Assembly: GCA_033063855.1 (NCBI GenBank)
Contig: CP093831.1
Span: 27,962,001-28,026,000 of the forward strand
Direction of reading: 5' to 3'
Source of the DNA: Smittia aterrima
Taxonomy: Eukaryota; Arthropoda; Insecta; Diptera; Chironomidae
Length of the DNA stretch: 64,000 nt
Positions 13,701 to 27,660 of this stretch are shown piece after piece. A program made the translations under genes and the position numbers. The notes below the pieces were generated by a model that did not search any database, was not told the origin of the DNA, and worked only from the letters and a program-made list of their open reading frames with translations. Within the stretch, counting starts at the first letter, position 1; the number at the start of each line of letters is the position of its first letter.

Positions 13701-16319
13701 TCTCTAATCCCGAGCACATTTGCACCCCAAAAACAATTTGCAGTCGCTCTCTGTGGCATTGACACAATGCTTAATGATTTTTCATAATAAATAATTTATT
13801 GCTTTCAATTAATTTCATGTTTCACTGTAATCAAACCTTAGCAATACACATTGAGAACTTTTCAGCTTAAACGTCGATCATAATCGCGTCAACTGTTCAA
13901 TATTTTTTTACAGCAAATGTTGATTAAGACCTGGAACGTATTCGATAAACAAAAAGTTATGAAATCAATGCTCAGCTGTTTTTGTCTAGCTCGGCAGATT
14001 CAAATCAATCGACGTTTGATATTCAATCAAAATGTGAACCAACCTTCTCAGTTTTATCTTCGGTTGGACGTATTCTCGTGATTTATGGCATCGTAAAAAT
14101 GTCTTGCGACCGATCCCAAATATCATATCACACATTTATTGCAATAAACAGTTGCTCGCTTTCGAAAGTTGGCGAAGTGATTATAAATCTTTCCACAAAT
14201 CAAATTGAATGGAAGAATTTCGCAATGAGCTGGTATTGTGCAAAGAAACCTTCTTCCGACTGAATCTGAATCATCTGAGTTATGGTTTGCAATTAATCAA
14301 GTTTGATGAATGAAAGGACGAGACAGAGAGAGCTTGTGCAATCTGTTTGTTCTTCGACTGCAGAAACAGACTCGATCACCTCAAACACGATCACATCACA
14401 TGCTTCATTAATTTAATTTGATTGACAATTCTCTCGTTTGTGTGTTTTATTGCTTTTCAGATCTTTCAGGGCTTTGCGTAATGCTCATCAAACCACAAAT
14501 GAAAGAAAGCGACGTCGACATCTGCTTTTAATTTATGTTTGTTCTCATCGTCTGAGGTGTTCTTGACATAACGAAGTAGAAGATTACGCAACGGACGAAG
14601 AGGAGCAATAATTATCCTCGGTCATAAAAGTCCTCGGCGAGAAACAAATGCACAAAGAGACTCGAAAAGAATAAATTTGTCATAAATCCTTCAGCGAAGA
14701 CGACACATATCCTTAATTTATTGTTTAAAAAGTTCAAAGCGTAATTTATGCCCAGCAGTTCCTTTCTTCTCATCTTTTTCCTTCTCTCGCTCCTTGAGAC
14801 CATAAATCTGCTTTTATTATTTTCTTCTCCTTTCCGTTGTTGCTTAAAAGCAAAAGCGAATGCAGAAGACGAAGTGTAGTTGAGTCGATGATTGTGATTA
14901 GAGAATTTACTGCAGCACTTGCTTGATCATTCGATCGGAAATCTTATTGCTTTATGCAAATGAGAGAGAAATCTTTAATTTAACTCTTTAGCAAAGATTT
15001 GAACATCAAACTTTCAATCTCCTTTGAGATGAAGAAGGACGATGATGATGCCACTCTCTCTCTCTCTCGGGGATTTGAAGAAAGTTTTCCTTTTCCTCCT
15101 TTTACCTGGTGATTGATCGATAAGTCTTTGGATGATACGTGGAGTTCAATCATGGCCGGGGTAAAGTGATGGAAACTAATGTCTGAGAGATTGAAGTCAC
15201 GTAACGTTCGAAAACTTTTCTTCTTCGCTCCCGGTGGAAGAGAAACGAATAATCTGACGTCGTGGAATCGATGATGAAATGGCATTTCTGAGTAACGGGC
15301 TGAGAAGACTCTAAATAAGAATGTCAAATGCTTATTGAAGATTAGACGAATGGTCATCGTTACTTTGCATCAAACGAAGCTTCCAACTTCACGAGAGAGA
15401 ATTTGCTTACATGTTCAACGCCCTCGAGACATTCTCGTGATTTGGACAACTGAGTGGCTTCTGCTAGAAGAGTTTTAGAGGAAAGCACACAAAGTTCCTT
15501 TCGCCTCGAATTCATTTCACTCTTTGGTGTCATTGCGGATGAAAATTCTCGCAAATGTTGAACATTTGTCTTGATATTTAAAGTTTGTTTCCTTCTTGAA
15601 TGAGTTGTCAACAGCTGACACCTTTCAGATACATTTTCATTTCCATCTCAGCTCAGCAAAGCGAAGATGAAGAGCGAGACAATGCACATTGATGAGGAAA
15701 ACAATGAAGTTGATGTGAGATGCGGGAATCACAAGTAATCAAGAAATGTGTCAAACATTCGGTGATGAGCGAAAACTTCTGCAAATAAATTTCACTCAAA
15801 GACTCGGCAGAGAAGAAACTCCGCTATTCGATTAAACTAATCGGATTTTGGTTTGTCGAGATTTCTTTCAATTACCAAAAAGCATCGAAAGTTTCCTCTG
15901 CAAAGTGAAACTTTCATAACTTTTCAGACTTTCCGCCGAAATCCTCTCAAAGACAATTTTTAATTAGCACAAACATTTCTAACGAGACGTTCAGAGTTAT
16001 TTCCAAAAAAGATTAAAACGACGAGATTACAATTGAGTTAAGCAAAGCGTTCCAGGATATTTCCTTACGAGACTCTTTCAACCCTTCTCGTCTGACTTTC
16101 CTCTTTGAATCGTTAACGCGAAGATTTCCTGTGTCACCATCAGACGACGCGGTTTAGCGTAAGAATGTTGAGGGTGATAATGAACGTGGTTGGGGGTGGA
16201 TTGAGAAGAGAAGAGATGTAGTCACGATTTGCGAAAGAAAATATTTTCTCAAGCTTAACTTTAATTCACTTAAACTTTATGTACAAAAATATTGTCAACT
16301 CATCGACAAGATCTCTCGA
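13701..16319. other. Intergenic DNA between teashirt and the PPxY membrane-protein gene
   Basis: No supported gene. A 93-codon plus-strand frame at 13982-14263 has no recognisable motif and is probably chance. A CT dinucleotide run lies near 15050-15068. Confidence 0.5.
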
Positions 16320-17668
16320 TCAAATATGCAAAGCATTGTCGACTCTGTTATTAATATCACTTTGACTCTCAGTAGTTCTAGGCTCACTCGCTGTTGACTG
16401 TTCTGGTTGATCGCCAATGACGATCGTGTAAGCTGGCGGTGGCTCGTTGGACTAAAAATTGAAATTAGGAAACAAAATATCTCAAAATATTCCAAATTAA
16501 TTTTACCGAATTTTCTTCGTTATTTTCGTAAGCTGGAGGTGGAATATTTAAATTGTTTGACGCAGTCTCAGCTCCAGGATTCAACACAACAATTCTAGTG
16601 CTTCGTTGCTGTCTTTGGTAATCGTAATTGTGTCTAGTTTCATATCTTGGTGGTCTGTCTCTCAGCTTGCTCATGACTCTTTGTTGAAGCGAAGAAATTG
16701 ACGCTCGAATTCCTGTTCGACCAAACTCATCAGGAAAACTTTCACTTGCTTGGATGTTACTGGCGTAACGTCGTCGATTTGAACAAGCTCTCACTAGCAG
16801 CGTCACCAGCGCTGAGAGTCCCATGACAATTGCGACACCAAGTATAACTTGACTCGCAGTTATTAGAAACATTGTATCGTACCATCTGAAGAGACTCACC
16901 AGAAATTTGAAGATTTAAAACACTTTTTAGACTTTTCATTATTCACCTTTCATCGGTGGGTTCATCTGGGCATGGGGACAAGCCGCCACATTTATACTGA
17001 GCTCCAGACTCGCAACGACAGACTACAGGAGTTGACGGATAAATGTATTCTGAAGTAGTTGATTCTGATGGCGTTGGTTCTGTAAATCTTTCTGGTGGCG
17101 TGAAATAATACCAAGACGTAGAGTCAACAGTTGTGTGTTCATCAAGCTCTGAAGAGAAAGAGAAATTGCGATTGACTTCAATGGAAAAATTGCGAACCCT
17201 TTTTTTATTTCTTTATTTTCTTATTCTAGTTCGCATGAGCGATAAGATTAAATGATATCAGACGGAAATTTTCCGTCATAACAACAAGCAATTGAGTTTA
17301 TCGTTGATAAACATTTAGAAATCCCCGACAATAGTATTTGCGTGGTTAAGAGTCAATGGTTTCAATTCAGAGAAGGAAGTTAATTTGTAGATAATTCGCG
17401 ATAAAAAATTCTAAAAATATATTATATATATAATATATTAAATATATAATATACTAAATATATAATAAATTTAAAGAAACTCATTTCGAAAATGCATTTT
17501 CTTATCAGCCACACTTCACAACATTAACAAACCTTTTTTACTCTTCTTTTCCTCATTTACTTCGGTTGAGTCAAACAAATTATTTAATATGTCAATGTCA
17601 CCACGAGCGCACGAAAATTGAGTTAAACAATTAAAGAGCACAAAGAATACAAAAATATTTGCGTTCAT
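16320..17668 (-). CDS. Type I single-pass membrane protein with three PPxY motifs (unrecognised family)
   Basis: Four-exon minus-strand gene: 17533-17668, 16947-17148, 16507-16885 and 16320-16451. All junctions are GT-AG and close in phase to a 282-residue protein. It starts with a signal peptide (MNANIFVFFVLFNCLTQFSCA, about residues 1-21). A Ser/Thr-rich ectodomain follows, with a four-Cys cluster VCRCESGAQYKCGGLSPC just before the membrane. The transmembrane helix is about residues 119-146, followed by a basic stop-transfer stretch. The cytoplasmic tail has PPRY (191-194) and two PPPAY motifs (about 228-232 and 243-247), the second encoded by its own last exon. Known biology: PPxY motifs bind WW domains, notably of Nedd4-family ubiquitin ligases. 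Inference: a trafficking or ubiquitin-ligase adaptor, like Shisa- or VOPP1-type proteins in layout only. I do not recognise the family. Confidence 0.82.
17413..17470. repeat. AT-only self-complementary repeat in an intron
   Basis: A run of A and T only, dominated by ATATATTA/TAATATAT units that can fold back on themselves. It lies in the first intron of the PPxY membrane-protein gene. Confidence 0.7.
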
Positions 17669-20600
17669 CTTTCTTTTTTCTGTTGAAGTTCTTTGTTCTG
17701 TTATTCTAAGACGTCATCGTCTGCTCTCGTTTCTTTATTGCATCACAGTCAAGTGGAGAGTGTGTCGAATGACTTAAGTGCAGGTCACGACAAGGAAAAT
17801 ATAATTTTCACAACTTGAGGCTCAGCCATCGACTGAAATACATTTTACAGAAACAAACTTTATCGAAACGCTTTTGAAAGATAATAAAAGTTTTGCAAAC
17901 ATTACAGTTAATCTGCCGTGCGATAAGATTTACTGTTGTCGTGATAACGAATTCAACTACAGACGATTCGAAGTCGAGCTGTCGACTTTGTGTTATAACT
18001 TCTAGGTAAGTAATGTTCGTAAGTCGGAAAACGATGTTCGATGATTTTGTAAGATAAGTTTTGTAAGTTCAAATGTAATAATGACTTTGTCTTCTTCTTC
18101 TCGATTGAGCTACAGAATTTATGTACAAACCCTAAAGCCTTCCAGCGTCGTAATCTGTCAATCCAATTCCCACTGATGCAACGTTCCCAATCTTCCGCTC
18201 TCAAAGGAATCTCAATCCTTCGATTCGAACGTTTCAAGATTCAATCGTCAACAAAACTTTCGAAAGTTTCTTGAGAAACGGTCAACGTGAATCATTCAGA
18301 ATAATTCATTCTTCATCAACTCGAATCAAGCTTTCAACCCACAAGAGTTGCTCGTTCCACGAGAGTTCAGAAACTTTCAGAAATATCGAAGCATCAAAAA
18401 AGTTTTCTTTCGTTCTGACTGACAAATACAAGAACGAGAAGGAAAAATGAAAACCATCAATATCTCAAAAGTCATGTTCGTTCAATTTCGTATTGATTGG
18501 GAAATTTTATCTTTCGCTCTCTCTCCGAGTTCGATTTTCTTCTTTTCTTTCTATTTTTCATCAGAGCCATCAATATGAGACATGACATCAAAAAATTGTA
18601 GAGACAAAACTAATACCGAAGCTGCAACAATGGAGCTTGAATGACATTGAAGGAGATGAGGGTGGCAGCCGAGGAGGAAGAGAGAGGATTGAGCCGTGCG
18701 AAGTGATGTGACGAAAGGTTGAGGGAATGAAATCACTCTCGTCAGCCTCATTTAGCGATTAATTAATCTCGTCATGTAGGAAGTTAAACATTCCTTCGAG
18801 GACAGACAAACAAGATGAAGCGAAGCCCTTTTTAAAAAGTGAGCGCTGTCACTTTTGACTTGTGAATACGTGAGTTAAATTAAAACAGAAACATGTCAAC
18901 CACATAATGCGACGTCTTTTAATTCAGTGTCTTCTTCGTTGTGATGCTACTGGCGTTTGTCGATGGTGAGAGAGAGAGAGGAGTGAGGAGATGAAGTCCG
19001 AGGCAGAATATGGACAATTAAAGAATAATAAATTCAGAACTCATCCGGAATAATTTTAGTGTCGTCTCCTTTTGCAACAGGAGAAGTCAGAAAGTTATGT
19101 CAACTCGACTTCCGGATTTTCTTGACCAAAATTTGAATTTCAAGAGTTTCCTCGAAAAGTTTCTTCAGAGAAAAGTTTCTTCTATAAAATTGACATATTC
19201 AATAAATATTGATGGCGTTAGCAGATGTCCATTGAATCTCCTTCGAGTTGAGAATGAATCATCAAGTGACACGGCGACAGTTCTTTTTTATAGTTCCGAG
19301 CAATCTGTGATCGCTTTAATGCATCACATTCTAAACAAATTCTTGATATTTCATAATATTTTAAACGGAGATTTATTATGGCTCGGCTTCATCGCTTTCC
19401 CATACTTCATCTTGTCGTCGTGATAAACAGCTTTCGAGTGCACCAGAATGCGAGCGAGAGAGCCCAGCAAACACTTGCAAGCTCAGAAAGAAAAGTTTCC
19501 AGGAAGAAAATTCTTTTAAAAATTAACAGAAAGGAAAACTTTGATAAATTATTGTGCACAACGTCTCTCACTCGTTTCCCTCTTCTCCTAGTTGATGTCT
19601 ATACTGTCCAATCAGTTTTTTGTCATTCCCATCTGTCTCGTTACGATTTCTCCAGCTCCCTTCAGCCTCCTCGATTCTCTCTTCGTCCACCTCACACCAG
19701 ATTTGTTCGAAAACTGTTATCCAAACACTTTTCCGATTGAGACGAGAGTTGAAGCTGCTGTTGTAGATTCGAAAGTCGAATTCATGTGAAGCCGAAGGAG
19801 AGAGAAGCCGAGTGAGTGAGTGAGAGAGAAATAACATAAAAACGTAAACTTTAACTCTTGGGACTTTTGGAAAATGTGATGGTAATGTCATTACGGATCG
19901 AAGATCTGAATGGAAAGACGTGAAGATGTTGTGGGGTGAGCTTGAAAGAGCTGAAGCAGTCGATGGGTTGAGTTTGATTTTATTTGACATAAATATTATG
20001 CTACACTTCAATCTACTCTCTCGAGTTGATGTTAGAAGCTTCCAAAAGTGCACGAATAGTTTGTTCGTTGAGCGACTTTTCTGATCAAATGAAGGAAACT
20101 CCTGCGACTAATTTTTGTTTGATGAAGTCGTTCGCCACACGAAGATGCTCACCCTAATTTTCCTGTTCATCATTTGGATCAAGATTTGCGAGTGACTTGT
20201 CGTAGACAGACACGTCAACCTGCCACTCACTAAACGTGATGTAAATTTCCATTCTGAATGAAGAAACTGGAATTATTTTGTTGCTTCTTGTAATTCCTTA
20301 CGCATTAACATTTCAAGTCTCTCTCTCTCTCTCACTCGGAAAAGAGTTTTCAAACTCAGGAAGGTGATGACAAATTCGAAAAGTTTAAAAGGTTTAAAAC
20401 GAATCATTAATATTAATTAAAGATGATTTATCGAGCGAGTCAATGTAACTTACTCACCGACGATGCTAATTTTGCTTTTCCACCTCGAAACGAGAAAGTC
20501 ATAAACATTTTCATTGATTTTCCTCTTTCCTCGTATCTCGTCCATTCAGTTTAGAAACGAACATTTTTCACCAACAGATCTATTGTTGTTCCAGCTTCGT

Positions 20601-23600
20601 CTGAACAGAAAGATTATTGTGAAAGATGTCTCCCAGTAGAATCATGAAATAAAAAAAGAAAAATTTCTGTGATTATGCTTCTCGCCCCCTTCGAACACTG
20701 AACATGTCCTTTCTCCTTTTGCCTTCTCATGTATGAGTAATTACCGAAAGATTTATGCATCCTCGGACTAACTAATATGCTCGCTCTCAAATGACTTTTA
20801 CACTTTTTCTTTGTTTCTCTGTCGTTCTCGTGATTTATGCCGCTCACAAAAATGAGAAATTTCCCTGAGCTTTCGAGTCAGAGACGAAAAGTTTTTTCGT
20901 TGTTGATGAAACAAAAAGCGGCGGCGAATGACGAAACATATTCACGAGGACTTTGATTGACGTGTTGAACATGGAACTACGTCGCTTAGTCGATTGTAAA
21001 TGACTTTGGAGTTGCTATCAACATTGAGTGAGTGAGTTTGGATTGTGCAACAGTTTGTGATGCAACTGACCTTGCAAAGTTTGAGTTAGAAGAATCACAT
21101 TTTGTACATTTTGATCGAGTGAAGTGCATAAAAGGAATTTTCGCTGTTTGTTGCTTGTCCATCAACTGTCAGTCAAACATTTAAATTGAATTTCTCGTTT
21201 CTCGCCAAACTGTCGGCATTTCACACACCAATCAATCAACTTTACGTTCTTGATTCAGATATGAACGAGTTCTCTTCTCTTTCTTCGGATTTATGAGTTT
21301 TGTTGTTGAAGACATTGAACTTCAACCATTGACCGAGCAACGATGACGTTTTAATTATTTATTTGTTTCTCTCTCTCTTTCTCTTCTTTAAGAAGAAACC
21401 GCAGAGCAATCGATGATGAATTAATTCTCGTCTTCAATCATCGTCAATAAACTAAACTTCTTCTTCGTCTTCTTTACTTAGTTTTCTTGCTCGGAACTCG
21501 AAGGATGACTGCCAAGAAAAGATGAATGATTAATTTTTGATGTGATGTGTGCACGTCGAGGGCTTGCGAGTGTAAATGATTGAGTGAATGGCACTTTTGC
21601 GGATGACAGGCGACTGATATGGGAAAGAATGTCAATAGTTGACAGCCATCCATCATTGTCGCTTTATTTGCGCTCACTCTGTCCAAGAGAGAGATTCAAC
21701 AACTTGCGTTCGTTGTTTGACTAGCAGAACCTGCAACTCATTTCTGATTGATTCGTCATTATTTTATTTCAGCGAGAGATGATTTTCCTTGACAGCCGAA
21801 AAGAAAAGTTCGAGAACTCGACAACAATAGAAAGAGCTAAAGAGTCTGAAAAGTTTTTCTTTCTCTCCGTCGAACAAATTGAAATGTCGAAGATGATTTA
21901 TATTAGTTTTCGTTTTTGTTTTCTTTCACGATTTGCTCAGGCTCACTCAAAACTACGGAAAAGGGTTGATTTGACGTTGAAACACTTTCATCCATCACAA
22001 CGCTCGACTTGTAAAGTTTAGTGCAAAGTCATTCGACAAATCGGCAAAACCGTTCGATGAGCAGTGAAGAGAGTGAGAGTGACATTGCAGTTTCCTTTGG
22101 TGATTTTAAATCATGAAATAGAAGTTCAATTGACATCTGCTTAGTTGGCTTCATAATTATTCAAGGAACATCAGACACGAATGAAAAATGAATGAAATTA
22201 TTATGCAAATTTTACGGTTATTTGATCAATAACAGAACAAACGCACAATAAATTAAAATAATGTCGCATCGCTTGCATGTAAAGCCGATCCAGTTCTCGC
22301 AATGTGTTGATTGAGTGAAAACATAAAGCACACAAAAGCGATGATTTATCAGACATTATGCTTGCAGCTCCACTTTGCATGTTGAATTATTGTATTACGA
22401 AGTTTGAATTAAACACACAACGAGCGGGTCGATGCGGAAATAAACACAGCAATTGCATGTTTGAAACAACAAACTGTGACGTGCTTTCAATTATTTTACA
22501 TAATTAATCTAAATAAATGATTTGAGATTAGTGAGTGAGAGGAGGATGTTTAAAGCTTCTTTCATTCTCTCTCGCAGATCCGCTTTGAGAGGATTCAATT
22601 GAACTCGAATTACCTGTGACGTCTCGTCAAGTAGAACGAGCACGCGATGAAATCGTAAAATGTCAAGCCTGTCACATCGTGAACGTATCAAAACAAGATC
22701 AAAATAAATCTGCTCCCAACGTCTGACACATGTAAATAAAAAATCAATTCTCGTTCGTCTTTCTTTTTGCTGTCAAACTCGTGAATAAATGTCAACGACG
22801 ACGAGCGAGAGAGAGAAGAAGAAGAAAAGCTCAAAATGTTTGATAAGTTGCTTTCGTTTGTTATTGAAAGGTGTTTGAAGCATGGAAATTAGTTTCGGCA
22901 ATTCATCAAACTCATCGACACTCAAGCAGCAGCAGCAGCAAAGCCATTTTATTTATTGATGTGAGTTATGAGTTGTTCGGTTAATTACAATCATAATCCC
23001 CAATAGATGAGAATTCCAATCAATTCGATAAAACAACGCTTCAGAATGAATCCATCAAAGCTGCTCTGACACACATTTATGACAAAGTGCTTTTAATTAA
23101 AGCTATCGATCCAATCCAATCGAACAACTGCAGTGAAGCTAGAAATTCAGTTTTGCACTTCTCGTCATGCTCAAGACTCGAAAGTCTTCTCTCGAACACA
23201 AAAAGTTGAAAGTAAAACATTTCAATCATCATCTTGAGCTCGAGTGCGACTGACAGATTTTATAAACATGAAACGTTTTATTATGAAGAGGATATGAGAA
23301 CACAAACAATTTCATCTCTTGCCAAGCGAGTTTGATTGCCTTGTCTTGTCACCCTATGACGAATGATATTGAGCTGCTCATCTCACTCAGTCTCTCAAAT
23401 ATAAAACCAATCGTTCATTGATTTGAGTGACAAGTGACAGCAACAGAAGCTGCTAAGCTGGTCAATTCAGATCTGAACACGTTGCGTGGAATTCTTTGCG
23501 AATTTTTCTTCCTGCATCTCAACCCACTCTCGAGCTGTCAATCAAAAAGAGTTTGTTTGCTGAAGAAACGAGTTCACTGACGTCTTTAATCACGTTCCAT

Positions 23601-26600
23601 CATCGACTCTCGCTCTCTCTCCTTTTACCTTTGAAATCACAAATTAATATTGTTTGATGTGAACTTTGACGGTTTGTTTGTTGCCTTTAGGCGAAGGGCT
23701 TGCTCTTGACTACAAAGAACGTAAATTGCGTCCATAATTATTTATTTCAATCAACTTCTCCCTTGAACACATGATTGGAGTTGATTTCATTATGCAACTG
23801 CAGTCAAATGAACATTCAACTGAATCTGTCGAGTGCACAAATGTTTCTCTCGCAAATGATTGATTCGTATCCCCTTCGATGAGGATTTCACGATGCTACA
23901 CTCAATCTCACGAGTCGAGCAAGACAACGAGACATAAATCAACTTCACGTTGACAGACTCTCGAGAAGGATCTAAAACTCTTTCTTTCTTTCTTCGTCGT
24001 CGTCGTCGTCAGCGAGAGAACTTTTTCTCCTTCATCAACAATTTCCCCGAACTCTCACGCTCTCTCTCTTGACATGCGCTAACTGAACTGCACTGCCTGC
24101 CTGTCTGATCATAATTCACCTTTTACGTTTATTGTTTATCAATACTTTCTGCTTTTCAACTGGGAAACATCTTGTCCAGACATCACTTCTTCGTTCGTTC
24201 GTTGCGAGAAATGAAAATCCAGTTCAACTTTTGATAATCTTCCGGTCTGATTGCGTCAGAGCTTTGCAAGCGAGAGAGAGCTTTGCCTAGTGCCGCCACA
24301 AATCATGAATCGGATACAGATTTGCTTCAGAATTCTCGCTAACTCATGCATGCCAACTGCCAATAATTACGAGCGAGTTATAGTGAAAACCATTTCCTTC
24401 GACTCGACTCGACTGTCTCTAGCCACCGCTCCTGGCACTTCATTTAATAAAACAATCGTAAGGCTTTAAATAGAACACGAGGAGGAATTAAAAGCCGTCG
24501 TTGATGCGAAAACAATCGAATCAACCTCAAAAAAAAAAAAAGAAAAAATTGTTCGCTTGAGCTGGAAATTTTCTTCGGAACCGGAAAGTTCACATCACAT
24601 GTGCTTCACGTTTAAGGCACTCGCACTACATCGAATGTCAGACGAGTTTGCGAATGCGAAAGACGGCAATGATATTTGTACGTCGCGGATCTTTCATACA
24701 CACATCGCAAGCCACTTCGCAAGCGAGTGAAATATTTATTTTATGCATGTGCATTTCCTTGAGTGATGGCCCGTCAATCAATCTCACTGCATGCTTGTTA
24801 TGTTCGTCTCGCACTCGATTGTCGACTAAGGACGACTCTCTGAATATTTCATGCACTTCGAACTGCTCGTTCGTTCAGTTGCAGCGACTCACACGCGTTG
24901 CAACGACACTTGATGGACATCATCAATAATTGAGGAACTTGCGGCGCTGGCGACGCAATTCACTTTCAGTAAACGAGTTCATTACGAAAGAAGTTCGTCG
25001 TCCATTAAGCAGCGCCTTGATTGATTTATTCTTTTTAATAAAATTCATATTTCTCATGTCTTACATTAATCGCTTTAATAAATTATTTGAGCGATGTGAG
25101 TCTTCGCTCGAAGCTTGATCTTGTACGCGAGTTGTCGAGAAATATCAAAGTTTTGATTTATCTTCTAACAAGTGCATCATCTCGTCCGAGTGTTGGTCGA
25201 CTCATAAGAAATTTCTCGGCTTCACTTTTATGAGATTTAAACGACGTAGCTCAAGCTCCTCTCACATGCGCGCATCATATCGACAATGAAGATCGCGTCG
25301 TCGTCTCTGAAAGTTATATTTATCGTCGTTTGATGAAATTCTCACCGAGAGCAATAAATCGTGGAAACTCTTTTCGTCTCATCTCAGGACATTTAATTTT
25401 CATCATCTTGAAGTGAAAACAACGGCGAGTGAAGACGAAAATAGGTCGTTCCTCATACATTTGTCAGTATCCATCATTCACGAGTCGTTCGTCGCTCGTT
25501 CGTTCTTTCGCGTGAAGTGGATCATTCATTTTCTCGCCAACAAATTTTCTTCATTGCAAGATACAATTCAATAAGCAGCGAGCGAACTGAAGCTTTTGTT
25601 GATGGAAGGCTTTAATTGATGTGCCAACAACTTTCTTAAATTATTGTTGAAAAGCTGTTGATGATGTAAATCTTCTCGTCGTCTCTGGGAAAAGAAGTTT
25701 CTGTTTATTTGAATTGTGCAATTGCTTTTGTAAACTTCGCGAGATGAATTGATCGAGCACATCATTAAACTATCAAGGAACAATAAACGAAACGTCAATC
25801 AAAGATTGGAAAACTCGTCAGTCAAATATTTTCTTTCAGTCTTTTGAACGTTGCGTGCGAATGTGTTTGAGATTCACTAACACAATCAAGTCTTGTTATT
25901 GTTTTACGGCCACGGAAAGTTGAAATTTAAAGAAAACTTCGGTGAAAAGTGTTTGTTTGGTTTTGATTTGATTGATAAGCGAAGGAAGAACGTTTAAGTG
26001 ATTGAAAGATTGTGAATGCAAATTGAGAAATGTGAAGTTGAAGCTGAATTTCGAGATTAATGAAAAGTCAAAGGTAAACATTGAAGAAATCGAAAGGAAC
26101 TCGCGAAATATTTAAATTTGAGTGAACGAAGAGTTTCTCGATGAACTTTGAGTTAAGATTTCTCAGAACGCAAAGAATTTCCTTTCAAATTTATTAAAAA
26201 TCTTTGAAAATTGATGAAATCTTAATTTCCCTCGAATCTCGAATGAAAACAAAACATCGTCGCTTGTTCCTGAGGCGGAGCTCAGCATTGAAGAACATCA
26301 AACGGCGCTGTACCAAAACAATGATTTGTGCCAGAAACTCTTGTCAATCAATCACGGCTCGTGCTATGGCGCACATCACTTCACGTCAAAACACTCTCTG
26401 CATAGCGAAATCTTCGTTCGTGACATTTCACAGTCCAACGTGAACTTGAAAACTCGCAGACACGCAATGTCAACAGTTTCATCAAAAGCGAATAAAAGCT
26501 GAGACGTCGTAAAATGTTTTTACGATCCTGCTTTCGAGTTTGATCGAAATTTTATTAACGAAAATAAATCAAATTCGTTTAATTATCCACAAACGAAGCT

Positions 26601-27480
26601 TTCACAAGTTATCGAGTAATTTTGGACTTAACTTCGAAGATTAATTGATTCAGATAATTCAAGAGACTGAGTCTAAACCTGTGTTGTCATGCTTCTGCTT
26701 TAAGCAAAGATAAAAATCAGTCACAAAGAATTGTTCATTACTTTTTATATGCAACTTCAGCTTTGTGTGTTTCTCCTGATCTCGAGCTTATCGTAGTCGT
26801 TCGATCAACACCGTAAATTAAAATCCAATCCGCTTCAGTAAATTATCGGCACTGACTGCGATTGAAGCGCGAGAAATAAGAGAAATTTCAACGTTTGCAT
26901 GCGATGATTATCGATTTCCTGAGATCGTCAATAACATTCATTGAAATGACATGGACTTTCATTTAAAAGCTCGTAACTTTTAGAGGTGCGTAAATAATGG
27001 GCGACGTCTCATTGAGGCTGATGACGCAACATGAGAAAGAAGGAGGATTAGTCATTAGCGATAAGTTTTTGAGAAGAGTTTTGCTCGAGGCGAAAGGGAC
27101 ACAAAATAAATTTAAATGAAAATGAATTCAAACTTCAAAAATTATTTGCGAGTAAAAACTTTTTTTCTCCTTCGTCAGTTAGGAACGTGACTGAGTCTCT
27201 TGTTCTTGTGTATCGTCCCCAGGATCCTCAAATCTTTGCTCGTGATCTGAACAGCAAATCGAATAAACTTTAAACTCTCAGACTTTTTCTCAAATTTAAT
27301 TAAACACTGGATCCACTTCGTTATGGAAACTATATTCAGCTCCGGGGAAAAAAGGTTCTTTCCTTTTTGTTGCGAGAGATAGATTGAAAATTTTGCAAAA
27401 CTAATTTTAATTAAAACGAGTTTGGACGACGACGAAAAAGTCAAGTTATTTAATTAAATTAATGTCTCTCGACTTGTAAA
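17669..27480. other. Gene-poor region of about 9.8 kb
   Basis: Apart from one weak candidate exon near 26.2-26.45 kb, I see no coding sequence supported by splice sites plus plausible protein. Open frames on both strands are short, low in complexity and lack family motifs. The DNA carries short CT runs (20321-20334), a TCG run (about 23995-24012) and a CAG run (about 22925). It may hold regulatory DNA for teashirt or neighbouring genes, but nothing in the sequence proves that. Confidence 0.5.
26213..26503 (+). other. Candidate coding exon without a start codon (weak)
   Basis: The frame containing ALYQNNDLCQKLLSINHGSC is open from a TGA near 26210 to a TGA near 26503. Its amino-acid mix is balanced and protein-like, unlike the very basic frame that overlaps it from an ATG. 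The DNA is less AT-rich than its surroundings. There is no in-frame ATG near its beginning, so it would need an upstream exon, and I could not identify a decisive splice acceptor. It may be chance. Confidence 0.2.
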
Positions 27481-27483
27481 TCG

Positions 27484-27660
27484 TTACTGACACTCTCTTT
27501 TGATTGTTGCGTAAGAGACCAGAAGACCAGAAGTGTCTGACCAAGTAATTTGAGCTGCTCGAGCTACTGCAGTCGTTGTCCTTCGAAAACGCGATGAGCC
27601 TACAAATTGATTTAATTGCGATCTAAGCCTTGATATCATTGGCGTGAATGTCATTTCCAT
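27484..27660 (-). CDS. Candidate 58-residue basic microprotein, divergent to the zinc-finger gene
   Basis: Minus-strand frame starting MEMTFTPMISRLRSQLNQF. An acceptor-like pyrimidine tract and TTAG lie just upstream of the frame, so a 5' UTR exon is possible. The first half is rich in Arg, Ser and Thr and nearly free of acidic residues, as in mitochondrial targeting sequences. The second half shows nothing recognisable. It points away from the zinc-finger gene that starts at 27976, so the two could share a promoter. No family match is known to me, and a chance frame remains possible. Confidence 0.28.
   Translation of the reverse strand: MEMTFTPMISRLRSQLNQFVGSSRFRRTTTAVARAAQITWSDTSGLLVSYATIKRECQ

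Noticed and set aside
19568..20053. 161-codon minus-strand open frame
   Set aside because: Low-complexity, Ser- and Glu-rich composition, no domain, and an overlapping frame on the other strand. It fits chance in CT/GA-rich DNA.
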